DNA of 64,000 nucleotides from assembly GCA_001725325.1 (NCBI GenBank), contig MEFY01000002.1, positions 1,429,559-1,493,558 on the forward strand. Direction: 5' to 3'. The stretch is from Leifsonia sp. SCN 70-46 (lineage in GTDB: Bacteria; Actinomycetota; Actinomycetes; Actinomycetales; Microbacteriaceae). The stretch's first letter is position 1, and every line of letters begins with the position of its first letter. A program made the position numbers and the translations under genes. Shown here one piece after another: positions 44,309 through 57,919 of this stretch. The notes below the pieces were generated by a model. That model searched no databases. It saw only the letters and a program-made list of their open reading frames with translations, and was not told the origin of the DNA.

Positions 44309-45481
44309 TCACGGCCGCACGGCCGCGGCGACTGAGCGTTCGAGTTCGAGGAGGGCGTCCGAGAGCGAGACGAGCTCGCCGTCGGTCGCGGGCTCGGTGC
44401 CGATGAGCAGGGCGCGGATGCCCGAGCTGTCCGATCCCGTCGCGGCCGCGACCGCGACGATCACGTCGTCGACGGTCGCGGTGCGCGGCAGTCCGCACAG
44501 CACGGCGAGCCGCTGCACCGATCCGATGCGCAGCGCGTCGAGGGCCCGCAGCCGGGCGGACGACTTCTCGTAGAGCCGGGCGCGCCCGAGCATGGTCTCG
44601 CTCGCACGCACCGTCACGGGCAGGTTCTCCACCACGAGGGGGCCGAGGCGGCGACCGCGCCACAGGGCCCCCGCGACGAAGGTGATGACGAGCAGCGCGA
44701 GCACGGGGCTCACCCACGCGGGGGTGAGGGCGCCGAGATCCTGCGGGGCATCCTGCGGGAGGTCGGCGAACGACGGCTGGTACCACACGAGGTCGTGCGT
44801 GGAGCCGAGGAGGTTGAGGGCGAGCGCCGCGTTGCCCTTCTCGATGACGTGCTCGTTGGTGAGCGCGCTCGACGCTCCGAGCACGACGAGGGTCGAGCCG
44901 CCGCGGTCGAGCTGCACGAGGGAGTACACGTCGTCGCCCGTGCGCAGGCACGCCGTCGCGTCCGCCGCGGCGTCCACGACGCGGTAGCCGGACCCGCCGT
45001 CGGCGGTGACCGTGCCCGCTGCGCGCGCGGCGGGCAGGTCGCAGGCGGCGTCGAGGCTCGTGGCGGCGTCGCCCGCGAGCGCGACCTCGGGCGCGAGCGC
45101 CTGGAGCTGGTCGAACGACGGGTCGACGAGCACCGTCACGGCGGCGAGGCCCTGCGCCTGCCGCAGCTGGACGGGCGTGAGGTAGCCGGCCGGGTCGTAG
45201 AGCACGAGGGTGGTGTCCGACGAATCCGTGACGGCGTCGCGCGTGTCCGCGAGGCTCGTCGTCGTCGTGGCGTCGACGCCCTGCTGCCGCAGCACCTCGA
45301 CGACCGCGCGCGTGCCCGAGGGCGCGGGGCTCTCGGGGTCGAGGTAGCCGGCGTCGGACTGCGCGCCGATCGCGCCGAACGTGAGGATGACGACGAGCGC
45401 GAGGAACGCGGCCACGCCCACCCAGAACAGCGAGCGGCGCAGCACCTTCCCCGCGGTGGGGGTGAGCACGGCCTGGCTCAC
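44309..45481 (-). CDS. DUF4350-domain membrane protein
   Basis: A 390-residue protein. An N-terminal helix (LFWVGVAAFLALVVILTFGAI) precedes an extracytoplasmic DUF4350 domain (GTRAVVEVLRQQGVDATTTTSL, LVLYDPAGYLTP). A second helix near residue 260 (AWVSPVLALLVITFVAGALW) leads to a cytoplasmic tail with helical segments. The start is GTG 45481, overlapping the DUF4129 gene as GTGA. Part of the MoxR operon; function unknown. Confidence 0.82.
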   Translation of the reverse strand: MSQAVLTPTAGKVLRRSLFWVGVAAFLALVVILTFGAIGAQSDAGYLDPESPAPSGTRAVVEVLRQQGVDATTTTSLADTRDAVTDSSDTTLVLYDPAGYLTPVQLRQAQGLAAVTVLVDPSFDQLQALAPEVALAGDAATSLDAACDLPAARAAGTVTADGGSGYRVVDAAADATACLRTGDDVYSLVQLDRGGSTLVVLGASSALTNEHVIEKGNAALALNLLGSTHDLVWYQPSFADLPQDAPQDLGALTPAWVSPVLALLVITFVAGALWRGRRLGPLVVENLPVTVRASETMLGRARLYEKSSARLRALDALRIGSVQRLAVLCGLPRTATVDDVIVAVAAATGSDSSGIRALLIGTEPATDGELVSLSDALLELERSVAAAVRP

Positions 45482-46125
45482 GCGGGCACCGCGTCGAGGT
45501 TCGACTTCGCCGCGCGCAGGTCGCGCTCGAGCTCCGCGATCGCCTCGTACTCGTCGCGGGAGCCCGTGCGGTCGAGGTAGCGCACCCCGTCGAACGCCGT
45601 CGCCGACACCGCGAGCCTGTCGGCGAGGTCGGGGAACGTGCCCCCGGCGCGCGCGGCGAAGTCCCGCGCGGTGGTGCCCGGGGACGTGGTCACGAGGGTG
45701 CGCTCGGCGAGTCCGCGCGCGATGGCGCGGAACATCTCTACGACGGCCGTCGAGTAGTCGCCCGCGGCCGCAGCCCGCTCGGCGTCCTGGCGGATGCGGG
45801 CGGCGGTGCGGGCATCCTCGTCGCCGAAGAGCGAGCCGGTGACGCGGCTGCGGCGGTTGAGGCGCGGCAGCCCGAAGATGAGGAACGCCGTGACGAGCGC
45901 GGCGACGACGAGCACGATGACGAGCCCGAGCCCCAGGGCGGGCGGGCCCTGCGCCGCGCCGAGCTGGAGCGAGGCGATCCAGTCGGAGATCGCCTTGGCT
46001 ATGCGGTCGAAGAGCGTCGGCTGGGCCGCCTGGTACGGGGCCTTGGAGAGCTCGTCGATGAGCCACTGAGTGGCATCGGGGGCGTCCGGGTCGACGGGGA
46101 CGTCCGCCGGCAGCGCCGGGATCAC
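45478..46125 (-). CDS. DUF4129-domain membrane protein
   Basis: A 215-residue protein starting at GTG 46125 (VIPALPADVPVDPDAPD). An exported N-terminal segment with a weak signal is followed by a central helix (LGLGLVIVLVVAALVTAFLIF). The cytoplasmic DUF4129 domain includes RAIARGLAERTLVTTSPGTTARDFA and DGVRYLDRTGSRDEYEAI. DUF4129 is often fused to transglutaminase-like domains; here it stands alone in the MoxR operon. Both ends overlap neighbours by 4 nt, indicating tight coupling. Confidence 0.82.
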   Translation of the reverse strand: MIPALPADVPVDPDAPDATQWLIDELSKAPYQAAQPTLFDRIAKAISDWIASLQLGAAQGPPALGLGLVIVLVVAALVTAFLIFGLPRLNRRSRVTGSLFGDEDARTAARIRQDAERAAAAGDYSTAVVEMFRAIARGLAERTLVTTSPGTTARDFAARAGGTFPDLADRLAVSATAFDGVRYLDRTGSRDEYEAIAELERDLRAAKSNLDAVPA

Positions 46126-47303
46126 GACCAGGGCGAGGCGCCCGGCACCGTCGGCACCGGCGCGGCGCCCGACGCGACGAGGTACGGGTCGGCAACCGAC
46201 GTGTCGCCGGCCTGGCGGGCCTCGACGAAGCGCTGGAGCTCGAGGTCGAGCCCCTCCTTGCGCATGCGGATGTCGATGTAGATCAGCGCGGGCGCCGAGC
46301 CCTGCACGACGGCCGCGATGGCGCCGAACACCGCGGAGACGATGACCGTGACGACGGCGAGGATGCCCGCGGTCACGAGGTAGCCCGTCGTATCGCCGTT
46401 GGGGTTGATGAGCGTCGCGCCGAAGCTCGCGAAGAGCTGCAGGGGCGTCGTGATGATCGACGTCGCGATGTTCACGATGACGGAGACGAGCAGGAGCGTG
46501 CCCAGCACGCGCCAGAACGACCCGGTCGTGAGCGACCAGGAGCGCGCGAGCGCCGCGCGCAGGGGGAGCCGCTCGAGCATGAGCACGCTGGGCACGAGCG
46601 AGAGCTTCGTGCCGAGCCACGCTGCCGCGGCGATGAACACCGCCGCGAAGAGGAAGCCGAGCAGCACGCCCACGACGATCCCCGCGACGCCCCCGAACGC
46701 CACGATGAGGGCGATCGCGACCGCGATGATCGCGATAGCGAGCAGCAGGGCGACGCTGATGAGCGCCGACCAGCCGATGAGGGCGCCGATGCGGCCCTTG
46801 GCGGCGCGCCAGAGGCCGGGCAGGCGCAGGCGCTCGCCGAGCGTCCCGCGCGCGACCTCGAGCGAGATGACGCCCTGCACGATCGCGGTGCCGACGATCG
46901 CGAGCGCGGCGGGCACGAGGGCGGAGAGCAGCACGAGCGCGACGGCGCCCGCGGCGATCGCATCCTGGTCGTCGGTGCTCGTCGCGAACTGCACGCGCGA
47001 GAACGCGAAGAAGGCGACGAGGCCCACGATGCCGTAGGTGGCGACGTTGATGATGCCCGTCACGACCAGCGCGAAGCCGAAGGTGGGGCGCGGGTTGCGG
47101 CGCAGCACCTGGAACGTCGCGCCGAGGAGCGTGCCGAACGTGAGGGGCCGAAGGGGGATGAGGCCGGGCTTGGGCGGCGGCGTCCAGCCCGCCTGGGGTG
47201 CCGGCGCCGGGGGCGGCACGGGTGCCTGCGGTGCCGCGTACGGCGACGGCGGGACGGGGGGCGTCGATCCCGCAGGAGGCTGCCACGGGGTGCTGTCGGT
47301 CAC
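46122..47303 (-). CDS. Polytopic membrane protein, GPDPase_memb/DUF7847-like
   Basis: A 393-residue protein and first gene of the MoxR operon. A Pro/Ala-rich cytoplasmic N terminus of about 45 residues (PPAGSTPPVPPSPYAAPQAP) precedes LRPLTFGTLLGATFQVLRRNP and about six or seven helices. SWSLTTGSFWRVLGTLLL is typical of the glycerophosphodiester phosphodiesterase membrane-domain family, though no catalytic domain is present. It is divergent from mtrA across about 110 bp. Function unknown; it may scaffold envelope proteins. Confidence 0.78.
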   Translation of the reverse strand: MTDSTPWQPPAGSTPPVPPSPYAAPQAPVPPPAPAPQAGWTPPPKPGLIPLRPLTFGTLLGATFQVLRRNPRPTFGFALVVTGIINVATYGIVGLVAFFAFSRVQFATSTDDQDAIAAGAVALVLLSALVPAALAIVGTAIVQGVISLEVARGTLGERLRLPGLWRAAKGRIGALIGWSALISVALLLAIAIIAVAIALIVAFGGVAGIVVGVLLGFLFAAVFIAAAAWLGTKLSLVPSVLMLERLPLRAALARSWSLTTGSFWRVLGTLLLVSVIVNIATSIITTPLQLFASFGATLINPNGDTTGYLVTAGILAVVTVIVSAVFGAIAAVVQGSAPALIYIDIRMRKEGLDLELQRFVEARQAGDTSVADPYLVASGAAPVPTVPGASPWS

Positions 47304-47414
47304 GCGCTCTCCTTGAGAATCACTCGTCGCTCGTACTCATGCTTTCACACTCGGCTACTCTTGTGCGAAAGCTCCCGCCGGATCCCGGCGGTGCGCCCGG
47401 CAGTTGCGAGGATG

Positions 47415-48095
47415 ATGAACGCGCGAATTCTGGTTGTCGACGACGACACCGCCCTGGCCGAGATGATCGGCATCGTCCTGCGCACGGAGGGCTTCGAGCC
47501 GTTCTTCTGCGAGGACGGCCTGCAGGCCGTCGACGCCTTCCACTCCGCGAAGCCCGACCTCGTGCTGCTCGACCTCATGCTGCCCGGCATGGACGGCATC
47601 GAGGTGTGCGCCAAGCTGCGCGAGGAGTCGGGCGTGCCCATCATCATGCTCACGGCGAAGAGCGACACCGCCGACGTCGTGCGGGGCCTCGAGAGCGGTG
47701 CGGACGACTACGTCGTCAAGCCCTTCAACCCCAAGGAGCTCGTCGCGCGCGTGCGCACGCGCCTGCGCCCCACGCCCCAGGCGTCGACGGGCACGCTGCA
47801 GGTGGGCGACCTCACCCTCGACGTCGCGGGCCACGAGGTGCGCCGCGGCGACGCGAAGATCAACCTCACACCCCTCGAGTTCGAGCTGCTGCTCGCCCTC
47901 GCCCTCAAGCCGCAGCAGGTGTTCACGCGCGAGATGCTGCTCGAGCAGGTGTGGGGCTACCACTACAAGGCAGACACGAGGCTCGTGAACGTGCATGTGC
48001 AGCGCCTGCGCGCCAAGGTCGAGGAGGACCCGGACAACCCCAGGATCGTCATGACGGTCCGCGGGGTCGGCTACCGAGCGGGCAGCGCGACCTAG
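47415..48095 (+). CDS. mtrA: DNA-binding response regulator MtrA
   Basis: A 226-residue OmpR-family regulator. The receiver domain has the acidic pocket DDD at residues 9-11, phospho-acceptor Asp53 in LVLLDLMLPGMDG, and Lys in VVKPFNP. The winged helix includes INLTPLEFELLLALAL and the recognition region TRLVNVHVQRLRAKVEEDPDNP. MtrA controls cell-wall and division genes in actinobacteria. The start is ATG 47415 (MNARILVVDD); ATG 47412 is equally possible, and GAGG just upstream serves either. The longer track ORF is upstream of any ribosome site. Confidence 0.95.
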   Translation: MNARILVVDDDTALAEMIGIVLRTEGFEPFFCEDGLQAVDAFHSAKPDLVLLDLMLPGMDGIEVCAKLREESGVPIIMLTAKSDTADVVRGLESGADDYVVKPFNPKELVARVRTRLRPTPQASTGTLQVGDLTLDVAGHEVRRGDAKINLTPLEFELLLALALKPQQVFTREMLLEQVWGYHYKADTRLVNVHVQRLRAKVEEDPDNPRIVMTVRGVGYRAGSAT

Positions 48096-48099
48096 GTCG

Positions 48100-49687
<1,588 letters not shown>

Positions 49688-49695
<8 letters not shown>

Positions 49696-51355
49696 GTCGC
49701 TCGCCACGGGGATCGCCGCCGCCGTCGTGCTCGCGCTCGCCGGGTGCGTGGGCATCCCGACGTCGGGCGGCGTCAACGACGGCGCCGTCATCGACGACCA
49801 GGTGACCCCCGACTTCGTCGTGCTGCCCAAGGACCCCGTGCCCGGGTCATCCCAGGAGCAGATCCTCACCGACTTCATGCAGGCGCTGAGCGGCCCGCAG
49901 GGCGGCTACGCCGTCGCGAAGAAGTACCTCACGAGCACCCTCGCGACGACGTGGGACCCGGATGCGGGCGCCATCATCCGCTCCGGCGGATACGTCATCG
50001 AGCAGGCGGGGGCCGACACCTTCACGTACTCGTTCTCGAGCCGCGCGATCGTCAACAACCTCGGCCAGTACCAGGAGCAGGCGGACGCCGCGGACCAGAC
50101 CCTCACGTTCGGGTTCGCGCAGGAGAACGGCGAGTGGCGCATCAGCCAGGCCGCCGACGGCATCGTCCTCTCGCAGTCGGCCTTCAACGTCGCGTTCCGC
50201 GAGCGGCCGCTGTTCTTCTTCGACCCGAGCTACACCTACCTGATCCCCGACGTGCGCTGGTTCCCCGCGCGGCAGAGCACCTCCACGAGCGTCGTGCGCG
50301 CCCTGCTCGCGGGCCCGTCGACGTGGCTGCAGCAGGCCGTCGTCACGGCCTTCCCCGACGCCACGGCGATCGGCGAGCCCGTCGTCGACTCCGGCGGCGT
50401 CACCGTCGACCTGAGCACGGAGGCGCTCAGCGCGTCGCCCCTCGCGCGCGACAGGATGCGCCAGCAGCTCGTCGCGAGCCTCGACGTGTCGAACATCCAG
50501 ATGACCGTGCGCGGCATCGAGCTCGAGACGCCGGACTCGACGGGCGACCGCGCCCTCGTCAACCCCAACGTCGACGCGCCCGTGCTCGTGGGCGGTGCCG
50601 ACGGCACGGCGTTCGGCTTCGACGGAGGCAGCGGCATCAGCCAGCTCGGCAGCCTCAGCACGCAGGTGATCGCGGCCGGTGCCACGGCGGCGACCCTCGC
50701 CGCGGACAAGCAGTCGGTGGCGATCCAGGGGCCGTCGGGGTCGGTGCTCGTCGCGCTCGCCGGAGACAGCGCCGCGACCCTCATCGACGACGGGCCGGCG
50801 CTCGTCGCACCGTCGGTCGACCCGTTCCGCTTCGTCTGGTCGGCCCGCGCCGACGACGCGTCGACGATCCTCACGTGGGAGGTCGACGGCCAGCCGCACC
50901 CCATCGCGACGGGGCTCCCCTCCGACAACGCCATCGTGTCGATGAGGCTCTCCCGCGACGGCACGCGGCTGCTGCTGCTCCTCTCCACGCCCGTGGGCCC
51001 GCGCCTCGTCGTGCTCGGCGTGATCCGCCAGCAGAACGTGCCCGTCGACCTGGGGGAGCCGATCGACCTGCCCGTCGGCTCGGGCACCCCCGTCGACGCG
51101 ACGTGGGTCGACGACCGCACGGTCGCGACCATCGCGTCGGACGACGCGGGCAGCGGCCTCATCACGGCGTTCGAGGTGGGCGGCCCGAGCACGTCGCTCG
51201 GCCGCGTGCAGGGGGCCGTCGCCATCGCGGGCGGAAACGCCAAGACCGACGGCCTGCGCGTGCTCACCGCGGCCGGCGACATCTGGCGCCCGCGCGGCAG
51301 CGAGGGCTGGGTGGCCACGGGCATCTCCGCCTCCTTCCTCGGCACCAAGCAGTAG
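49688..51355 (+). CDS. lpqB: Lipoprotein LpqB, MtrAB accessory
   Basis: A 555-residue lipoprotein. The signal MRRSLATGIAAAVVLALAGC gives a lipobox with Cys20. A GerMN domain follows in the middle (VRWFPARQSTSTSVVRALLAG and ATAIGEPVVDSGGVTVDLS), then a beta-propeller-like C-terminal half (WVDDRTVATIASDDAGSGL). LpqB interacts with MtrB outside the membrane in mycobacteria. Overlap with mtrB supports one mtrA-mtrB-lpqB operon. Length is normal for the family. Confidence 0.93.
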
Positions 51356-51409
51356 CGGTCTCCACAGGCCGCCGGCCGATCTCACCACGCGGCGCGCGCA
51401 GGCCGCACA

Positions 51410-52105
51410 GTGTCCGTCATGGGTCTCCGGGATGCACTGCTCGACGCGTGGGCGCTCCTCCTGCCCGTGGAGTGCGCGGGGTGCGGCGAGCCCGACCGTG
51501 CGCTGTGCGGGGCGTGCACGGCGCTGCTCGAGCCGCACACGGCGGTGCGCGCCACGCCCGGCGGGCTGCGCGTCGTCACGGCCCTGCGCTACGAGGGCGT
51601 CGCGCGGGCGGTGCTCCTCGCGCTCAAAGAGCAGGGCCGCACGGATGCGACGGCGGTCCTCTCCCGCGCGCTGCGCGCCGCCGTCGACCGTGCCGTCGGC
51701 GACCGCCCGCGCGTCGAGGTCGTGGCCGTGCCCACGAGCCGCGCCGCGTACCGGCGTCGGGGCTACGACCCGGTCACGCTCCTCCTCGGTGCTCGTCGTG
51801 AGCGTGCGGCGCGCGTGCTGCGCGCGGTCGGGAGGTCGTCTGCGCAGAAGACGCTCGGGGCGGCGGAGCGCGCCGCGAACCGGCGCGGGGCCTTCGCCGC
51901 GAGGGCCGATCTGTCGGGCCGCGAGTTCGTCGTCGTCGACGACATCCTCACCACCGGGGCGACCCTCGACGAGGCCGCGCGGGCGCTCAGGGCGGCGGGC
52001 GGGACGGTCGTGGGAGCCGCAACCCTCGCGTTCACCCCGAGACTCCACGCCTTCCGTGACAATGCCGCGAGCGGGGACTACGGTGGGGCTAAAGGCGTAA
52101 ATTGA
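51410..52105 (+). CDS. comF: ComF-family phosphoribosyltransferase-like protein
   Basis: A 231-residue protein. The N-terminal zinc-ribbon-like CAGCGEPDRALCGAC is followed by a PRTase fold with FVVVDDILTTGATLDEAARAL, the PRPP-binding loop. VVAVPTSRAAYRRRGYDPV is the usual ComF motif. ComF is linked to DNA uptake or nucleotide salvage in other bacteria; its role here is not established. The start may be GTG 51410 or ATG 51419; neither has a clear ribosome site. It lies 54 nt after lpqB, matching conserved order. Confidence 0.87.
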   Translation: MSVMGLRDALLDAWALLLPVECAGCGEPDRALCGACTALLEPHTAVRATPGGLRVVTALRYEGVARAVLLALKEQGRTDATAVLSRALRAAVDRAVGDRPRVEVVAVPTSRAAYRRRGYDPVTLLLGARRERAARVLRAVGRSSAQKTLGAAERAANRRGAFAARADLSGREFVVVDDILTTGATLDEAARALRAAGGTVVGAATLAFTPRLHAFRDNAASGDYGGAKGVN

Positions 52106-52166
52106 CCGCCTCCAACCGGGCGGCCAGTGCCGATTCCGGCAGCGCCGAGAGGGCTGGGAGGTCGCC

Positions 52167-52856
52167 GTGGAAATCACTGTCAGCGGACGAAACCTGGGGG
52201 TCACGGATCGTTTCCGTGAGTACGCCGTCGAGAAGGCCTCGAAGATAGACCATCTCGCGGATCGTGCGATCGCCTTCGACATCAAGGTGTCGCGCCACCA
52301 CGAGACGCGCGGCTCGAGCGGCGACGACCGCGTCGAGCTCACGCTCGTCGGGCCCGGCCCGCTCGTGCGCGCCGAGTCGTCGGGCTCCGACAAGTACGTC
52401 GCGTTCGACCTCGCCATGGCGAAGCTCGTCGAGCGCATCCGCCAGTCGAAGGACCGCAAGAAGGTCCACCGCGGCCAGCACCGTCCGGTCTCGCTGCGCG
52501 AGGCGTCGGCCGACGGCTTCAGCGTCATCGACATCACGCCCGTGAGCGCGGAGATGATCGAGAAGGTCGCCACGGGCGAGATCCCCGTGCAGGCCGACGA
52601 GCAGGGCGACGACGAGGACTACTCGCCCGTCGTCATCCGCGACAAGGTGTTCCCCACCACGCACATGACGAAGGAGGACGCCGTCGACCACATGGAGCTC
52701 GTGGGCCACGACTTCTTCCTCTTCATCGACGCGGCGACCGACCGCCCGAGCGTCGTCTACCGCCGCAAGGGCTGGGACTACGGGGTCATCTCGCTCGAGG
52801 ACGAGGCTGAGGAAGTGCCGTCGATTTCCGCCAGGGGGCGCAGTAGAAGGCGGTAG
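52167..52856 (+). CDS. hpf: Long-form ribosome hibernation promoting factor
   Basis: A 229-residue long HPF. The N-terminal domain (MEITVSGRNLGVTDRFREYA, then ASKIDHLADRAIAFDIKVSRH) binds the 30S subunit. After a charged linker, the C-terminal domain (VIRDKVFPTTHMTKEDAVDHMELVGHDFFLF) dimerises 70S ribosomes into 100S. The GTG at 52167 has GGGAGG six bases upstream. A TTGACC lies about 65 bp upstream and could be an own -35. It sits between comF and secA as in other actinobacteria. Confidence 0.95.
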   Translation: MEITVSGRNLGVTDRFREYAVEKASKIDHLADRAIAFDIKVSRHHETRGSSGDDRVELTLVGPGPLVRAESSGSDKYVAFDLAMAKLVERIRQSKDRKKVHRGQHRPVSLREASADGFSVIDITPVSAEMIEKVATGEIPVQADEQGDDEDYSPVVIRDKVFPTTHMTKEDAVDHMELVGHDFFLFIDAATDRPSVVYRRKGWDYGVISLEDEAEEVPSISARGRSRRR

Positions 52857-52880
52857 CCCATCCGGGGTTGGTACGATTAC

Positions 52881-52896
52881 GGGTCGGTAACGACCC
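52881..52896 (+). terminator. Small hairpin between hpf and secA
   Basis: GGGTCG-GTAA-CGACCC forms a perfect 6-bp stem with a stable-looking tetraloop 30 nt before the secA GTG. Possible weak terminator or leader structure; no U-tract. Confidence 0.35.
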
Positions 52897-52926
52897 TGAT
52901 CGGTCGTGCCAGAACTGGAGTTATCG

Positions 52927-55731
<2,805 letters not shown>

Positions 55732-55755
55732 TCTCGGTTCCGCCCGGGACCGCTC

Positions 55756-56226
55756 TTACAGCACGTTGATGGCGGTCGCCCGCCAGCGCTGGTCGAGACC
55801 TTCCAGCCTGAGGGCGACCGCCCTCGTGCGTGCGCGGCCGTGCACGATGACCACGGCCTCGACCACCCCGTCGCGCGGGGCGCACTGGCGCGCTGACCCG
55901 ATCGTGAACGACGGCCGCGTGACGGGCCGGCCGGTGGCCTGCCGCGCGCGGGCCGAGAGCACGACGCGCTTGAGCAGGTGCCGGTAGACGTCGTCGGTGA
56001 CCCAGCGGCTCAGCTGCTCGAGATCGCGGGCCCCGGCGAGGATCTCCACGACGCAGCGCGTGAGGTTCTCGATGAGGGGAGTCGGGTCGGGCAGCGCCTC
56101 GGTCGAGGTCGGCTGATGGCCGAAGAACTCGTCGGGCACGAACCGCGGCCGGATGATCTTCGACGGCAGTATCTCGTGGGCTGCGGCCGTCGCTGTTCGA
56201 CGGTTGCGCGGTTGTGCAGGGCTCAT
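55756..56226 (-). CDS. Rv3235-family protein (DUF6459-like)
   Basis: A 156-residue protein starting ATG 56226 with GGAG five bases upstream. A basic, disordered N terminus (about 45 residues) precedes the conserved core: NLTRCVVEILAGARDLEQLSRWVTDDVYRHL, then VVIVHGRARTRAVALRLEGLDQRWRATAINVL. This core is the Rv3235 family found next to secA in actinobacteria. No enzymatic motif is visible. It converges on secA with a 24-nt gap. Function unknown. Confidence 0.8.
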   Translation of the reverse strand: MSPAQPRNRRTATAAAHEILPSKIIRPRFVPDEFFGHQPTSTEALPDPTPLIENLTRCVVEILAGARDLEQLSRWVTDDVYRHLLKRVVLSARARQATGRPVTRPSFTIGSARQCAPRDGVVEAVVIVHGRARTRAVALRLEGLDQRWRATAINVL

Positions 56227-56383
56227 GGTTCTCCCCGGTACGGATCTGATGCGACACAGACGGTGCGTTCTACCCCGAACGACCACGGACACTCAATCAG
56301 GTGGAACCACGCTCTGTCTACGATTTTTCTACGATTGTGGATAACGCCTCAATTTTGCGCCAGTGGATGCGTAACGTCGCGTC

Positions 56384-56959
56384 ATGCGCTGGGACGACCT
56401 GTTCGACGACCTCGAGTCCCAGCTCGAGCGGGAGCTCTCCGCCGAGGAGCTCGACCTCCAGATCGAGGAGGAGCGGCTGCGCCTCGGCCGGCTCTCCGTT
56501 CGCGAGCGCCTGCTCGCGCTGGGGAGCGGGACGATCGCGGTCACGCTCGTGACGGGGGAGCGGTTCACCGCACGACCTGTCGCGTTCGGCCGGGACTGGT
56601 TCTCCGCCGACGTGGGCGTCGAGCGGGTGCGGCAGTGCGTGATCCCGCTCGGTGCGATCGCGGGCATCTCGCTCGCGCCCGGGCTCGTGGGCGGGAGCCT
56701 CGCCGGTGTCGCGGACGCGGGCGGGCATCCCTCGCTCTCCGACCGGCTGGGGCTCGCGTTCGTGCTGCGCGACCTGTGCCGGCGCCGGCGCGCGGTCGAC
56801 CTCGTGCTCGCGTCGGGCGAGGCGCACGGCACGATCGACCGGGTGGGCCGCGACCACGTCGACCTCGCCGTGCACGACCGGGGCGAGCCGAGGCGCGAGG
56901 GCGCGGTGCGGGAGGTGCGGATCGTGCCGCTCGCGGCGCTGCTGCTCGTGCCCCTCTAG
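56384..56959 (+). CDS. Conserved hypothetical protein with acidic coiled N terminus
   Basis: A 191-residue soluble protein I do not recognise by name. Residues 1-40 are an acidic helical stretch (MRWDDLFDDLESQLEREL, then EERLRLGRLSVRERLLAL). The rest alternates short beta segments, including GTIAVTLVTGERFTARPVAFGRDW and HGTIDRVGRDHVDLAVHDRG, perhaps two Sm- or SH3-like barrels. It lacks a signal peptide. It is convergent with the HTH gene via a CTAG shared stop. It could be a Microbacteriaceae-specific partner of the adjacent DNA-binding protein, which is speculation. Confidence 0.65.
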   Translation: MRWDDLFDDLESQLERELSAEELDLQIEEERLRLGRLSVRERLLALGSGTIAVTLVTGERFTARPVAFGRDWFSADVGVERVRQCVIPLGAIAGISLAPGLVGGSLAGVADAGGHPSLSDRLGLAFVLRDLCRRRRAVDLVLASGEAHGTIDRVGRDHVDLAVHDRGEPRREGAVREVRIVPLAALLLVPL

Positions 56960-57222
56960 AAGAAGCTGTGCGCCGTGACGTTCGCGAAGTCCGACTGGTT
57001 CCACAGGGTGTAGCGGCGGGTCTCCTCGTACTTCGCCTCGATGTACGACTCCATGACCGACCGCTCGACCCGCCAGTGACCGGCAGCTCCGACCCTGATC
57101 GCGGGGAGCTCGCCCGAGTGCACGAGCGCGTACGCCTGGCGCGGGGAGATGTTGAGGAGCTCCGCGGCGTCGGCGAGGGTGAGGAAGCGCGCGAGCCCCC
57201 CGGCGGGGCTGTCGTCGTTCAT
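56956..57222 (-). CDS. Small excisionase/MerR-type HTH protein
   Basis: An 88-residue DNA-binding protein. FLTLADAAELLNISPRQAYALVHSGELPAIRVG is the winged-helix 'excisionase family' fold, followed by HWRVERSVMESYIEAKYEETRRY. BldC-like developmental regulators share the fold, so a chromosomal regulator is as likely as a phage excisionase; no phage genes are nearby. ATG 57222 is used; the 684-residue track ORF is a shadow extension. Targets unknown. Confidence 0.82.
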   Translation of the reverse strand: MNDDSPAGGLARFLTLADAAELLNISPRQAYALVHSGELPAIRVGAAGHWRVERSVMESYIEAKYEETRRYTLWNQSDFANVTAHSFF

Positions 57223-57309
57223 CCCACGATTATGGAACCGCCCTCGGTCGCATGGACGGTCTGTGGATAAGTCGGCGCGAGGCGGCCTGTGGCTGGCGAC
57301 CATTGCCGG

Positions 57310-57918
57310 ATGATCCGCACCCGGCCCCGCCGCGCCCTCGACCCCCGTCTCGTGCTCGGCATCCTGCTCGTCGTCGGCTCCGTCGCCGGCGTCGTGGCGC
57401 TCGTCTCGGCGACGAGCACCACCACGCCCGTGCTCGCGGCGGCGCGGCCGCTCGCCCCCGGCGAGGTCATCTCGGCCGACGACGTCGAGGTCGTGGACGT
57501 GCGGCTCGGCGCGTCCTCCGACGGCTACCTCGCCGAGCTGCCCGCGGGCGTCGTCGCGACGCGCGTCGTGGGGGAGGGCGAGCTCATCCCCGTCGACGCG
57601 GTCGGCAGCGGCGACGGGGTGCGGCTCGCGGCGGTCGTGCTCGCCGTCGACGGCGACCTCGCCGAGGCTGTGGCGCCCGGCGCCCTCGTCGACGTGTGGG
57701 CCGCGCGCGGGCAGGAGGGCGGCGGCTTCGGCCCGCCCGCGGTCATCGCGAGCGGCGCGACGGTCGTGCGGCTCGTCGCGTCGGAGTCGGTGGTCACGGG
57801 CGGCCGTACCACGGGAGTCGAGGTGCTCGTGCCGCGCCCCCGCCTCGCGCGCGTGCTCGAGGCCGTCGCGAACGCCGACGCCGTGTCGCTCGTGCCCCTC
57901 GCGATCCCGGTCGGCTGA
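57310..57918 (+). CDS. SAF-domain membrane protein, CpaB/RcpC-like
   Basis: A 202-residue protein. One N-terminal helix (LVLGILLVVGSVAGVVALVSA) anchors an exported SAF domain (RPLAPGEVISADDVEVVDVRLG, LPAGVVATRVVGEGELIP), then a short beta-rich tail. CpaB proteins help assemble Tad/Flp pili. The next gene is a CpaE-like ATPase 1 nt away, but no CpaF/TadA, TadB/C or prepilin is in the window. The pair could therefore serve a remote Tad locus or something else. Confidence 0.78.
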   Translation: MIRTRPRRALDPRLVLGILLVVGSVAGVVALVSATSTTTPVLAAARPLAPGEVISADDVEVVDVRLGASSDGYLAELPAGVVATRVVGEGELIPVDAVGSGDGVRLAAVVLAVDGDLAEAVAPGALVDVWAARGQEGGGFGPPAVIASGATVVRLVASESVVTGGRTTGVEVLVPRPRLARVLEAVANADAVSLVPLAIPVG

Positions 57919-57919
57919 C

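Noticed and set aside
49847-52573. 908-residue minus ORF opposite lpqB/comF/hpf
   Set aside because: It spans three well-supported genes on the other strand and has no recognisable domain.
56956-57222. Excisionase-type HTH taken as a sign of a prophage or integrative element
   Set aside because: No integrase, phage gene or att-like repeat is nearby, and the neighbours are conserved chromosomal genes.
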